From: Acanthamoeba castellanii str. Neff
Lineage: Eukaryota; Discosea; Longamoebia; Acanthamoebidae
NCBI RefSeq assembly: GCF_000313135.1
Contig: NW_004457526.1
Location: forward strand, 1-45,762
DNA: 45,762 bases
Direction: 5' to 3'
The translations under genes were made by a program, and so were the position numbers. Each line of letters starts with the position of its first letter. Within the stretch, counting starts at the first letter, position 1. The notes under the pieces are model-generated. The model did no database searches and was not told the DNA's origin. It saw only the letters and a program-made list of their open reading frames with translations. Below are positions 43,660-45,762 of the stretch, one piece after another.

Positions 43660-45762
43660 ATGCTCGTACTGTTATTGTTTCTTCTTTTTCATGGCGAGGG
43701 GGCGCTTGTTGGGGCGCAAGGTGTCCAGCCAGCGCCCTCTGCACCTCCGCCCCAGTGCCTCTACGTGGCCGACCTCCAAGTCTCCAGCGCCGGCTACGTT
43801 GTCACCTCCTACGGCCGCCTCCTCGTGTGGGACGGCGCCGGCCAGTCGCTGGCCAACCTCACCGCCGTGCCCACCGCCCTCGCCCTCGACCGCACGCAGG
43901 ACGTGCTCTACGTCGCCGGCCTGGGCACCGTACAAAGGTTAACTATTTTTATTTTTATTTGTTTTATATTTTATATTTTATATTTATATTTTTGAATTCG
44001 CCACAGGCTGTACATAGGAGGTAACCTTTCGCAGGCGAATTCCCTCTGTCCGTGCTCGCTCCTCAACGACCTGTCCACCATACGGTACCCCTTTGGTTGC
44101 CAAGCAGCAGCTGTTGGTCGTGTGAATAAAAAAATATAACTATTATAAAACTAACAAATATAATTATAACAATTCGCAGGAGCATGGTGGCGGACGAGAG
44201 GGACGGAGGGCTGTTTGTGAGCTTGCACCAGATGATCTGCCACTTCTACCCGGTCGCGCAGACCATTACCGGCTGCGATGACTTCGGCAGTCTTCTCGGC
44301 TCTGCCACACTTACACACCTGGTCCTGGATCCGGGTGAGCACACAACACACGCAACACACGCAACACGCACCACCGCACACGCATTATCGCACCACCGCA
44401 CACGCACTCACACAACTGCGCGCAGATCGGAATCTGGTGTATGGGGCGCCGAGTGACGGGCTGGCCGTCATGGTCTTCTCGGTCGTGGCCTCCTCCAAGC
44501 TGCAGTATTTGACCACCTGGACGCCCTTGCCGCCCCAACAGAACCGCACCTATGTCGGTACGCGTCGACAAGCAAGTGCTGCCAACCGCACGACACGACA
44601 CTCACGGCGACACGCCACGCCACGCCACGCCACGACACGACACGCCACGCCACGCCACGACACGACACAGGGCTGGCTATGGGCGCGAATGGCAATCTGT
44701 TCGCCAATCTGATGCCGCTGGATGGTACGGTGATCGTCGAGCTGGACCTCAACAACAACGGCAGCCTGGTGTCGCGCTACGTGGCCTCCGCGGCCGAGCT
44801 CGCCACCATCGACGACTTCTACGACCTCGCCTACAACAACGACACCGGCCTCTTCTACTCCTTCTTCACCTTCCAAGGCAGCACCCCAACCGTACGTCCT
44901 GTCGTGCGTGTGCGATTGTGCGATTGTGCGTGTGCGGTGGTGCGTGTGTCGTGTCATCTGAGAGTGTTGTGTGCAGATTGGGTCGTACCAGCTCGTGCCG
45001 TCGTCGTCGGTGAACGGCACCTTCAACAACTCGATCATCACCGAGTTCACCTCCCCCGGCTCCGGCCCCGCCTCGCCCCTCTCCATGGTCTGGGGCCGCT
45101 GCCCCTACCTCGCCGCGCCCTCGGCCTCGCCGTCCCCCGCCGTCGGCGGTGGCGGCAGCAACACCAAGCAGGACATCACCATCTCGTTCAGCGTGGCCGC
45201 GCCCTTCATCATCATCATGATGCTCATCTGCTGCTGCTCGCCGGTCGTGTTCGTCTGCGTGTGGCGCCGCCGCCGGAGGTACTACACCGGGCCACGGGGC
45301 CGCCGCGGGAGCAGCGCCGAGACGGGCGTGGAGATGACCGACCTCGAGGGGGCGGCCGCGGCGTCGGCGTTCACCTACCGCGAGATCGACTTCGCCGACC
45401 TCACCCTGGGCCGCGAGCTGGGCCACGGCGCCTTCGGCCGTGTTTACCGCGGCGAGTACCGGTACGTGTCGTGTGTGTTGTGTCGTGTGTGTCGTGTTGT
45501 GTGTGCGGCGCGCTGATGAAACCGCACGCGCGGACCCAGGGGAGCGGTGGTGGCGGTGAAGATGTTCGAGGGCGTGCGGCTGGACGAAGCGGAGGAGCAT
45601 ACGATCCGCGAACTGCGGAAGGAGGCCGAGATGCTGGAGAACCTGTCGAACCACCCCTGCATCGTCAAGTTCGTCGGCGCCATCACCCAGGGTACGTACC
45701 CTCGTGTGCCCACCTGCATCTCATCATCCCTCACTTCTGCGTGCGATGTGCGGTGTGTGCGG
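43660..45762 (+). CDS. Receptor-type protein kinase, N-terminal part
   Basis: Exons 43660..43937, 44007..44084, 44180..44334, 44426..44557, 44671..44891, 44977..45461, 45540..45691, then off the window; 500 residues seen. A signal peptide (LVLLLFLLFHGEGALVGA) opens an ectodomain of about 335 residues with repeated short strand-rich units (LYVADLQVSS; VLYVAGLGTVQRLYIGGNLS; LVYGAPSDGL; NLFANLMPLDG), like an irregular beta-propeller. A transmembrane helix lies at ~359-384, followed by an Arg-rich stop-transfer. The kinase begins near 431: LTLGRELGHGAFGRVYRG, AVVAVKMF (Lys457), and an HTIRELRKEAEML helix C with its Glu. The style is TKL/receptor-like; the catalytic loop is outside the window. Many Asn-X-Ser/Thr sites fit a surface location. 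No frame problems. Confidence 0.87.
44619..44668. repeat. CACGC/CACGA pentamer array in intron
   Basis: Mixed CACGC and CACGA units fill the intron between receptor-kinase exons 4 and 5. Confidence 0.85.

Overview
This is nuclear DNA of a free-living amoeba, most likely Acanthamoeba or a close relative. It is GC-rich and CpG-rich. Nearly every gene is split by many short GT-AG introns filled with GTGCG/CACG simple repeats, and many introns begin GTAC. The gene content also fits: polyubiquitin, F-box/LRR and F-box/ankyrin proteins, a tyrosine kinase, an L-type-lectin/filamin surface protein, and a run of 53 N. I rebuilt gene models by hand by following exon phase. Except where stated, every intron keeps the reading frame.

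Layout. 1-485 (-): partial F-box gene. 615-2703 (-): exostosin-like GT47 glycosyltransferase. 2869-5116 (+): CENP-N/Chl4 kinetochore protein. 5362-6011 (+): SRPBCC protein. 6333-7022 (-): three-unit polyubiquitin. 7290-7746 (+): APC/C subunit 13. 8082-10805 (-): three-RRM protein. 11177-14086 (-): LRR/F-box-type protein. 14347-16394 (-): ADP-ribosylglycohydrolase. 16501-16577 (-): odd tRNA-like gene. 16715-18342 (-): CCDC137-like protein. 18462-20975 (+): SETD9-like SET protein. About 21,190-24,190: CpG-depleted pseudogene block. 24209-25100 (-): unknown protein. 25267-26847 (-): membrane RING-H2 protein. 27219-29651 (+): F-box/ankyrin protein. 30002-33782 (-): L-type lectin plus filamin repeats, type I membrane protein. 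34295-35623 (-): double hot-dog thioesterase. 35903-42349 (+): pseudo-Ras/SAM/tyrosine kinase/WD40 protein. 42656-43140 (+): phosphoketolase remnant. 43660-end (+): receptor-type kinase, cut by the window edge.

Genes are packed with gaps of a few hundred bases. Several pairs are divergent with 120-370 bp between start codons, so shared promoters are likely. Several products are mitosis or chromatin proteins (CENP-N, APC13, CCDC137-like, SETD9-like), others serve ubiquitin pathways (polyubiquitin, APC13, F-box, RING), and others are surface or signalling proteins. I see no operon-like pathway linking them.

Two things stand out. The first is a single predicted protein of about 1390 residues joining a Ras-like domain that lacks its nucleotide-binding motifs to a SAM domain, an intact tyrosine-kinase domain and a WD40 propeller. 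The second is a 3-kb block in which CpG has almost vanished from an otherwise CpG-saturated region. It holds broken kinase and membrane-protein pieces, and a repeat intron whose CpGs appear to have decayed to TpG/CpA, as expected of methylated, silenced DNA.
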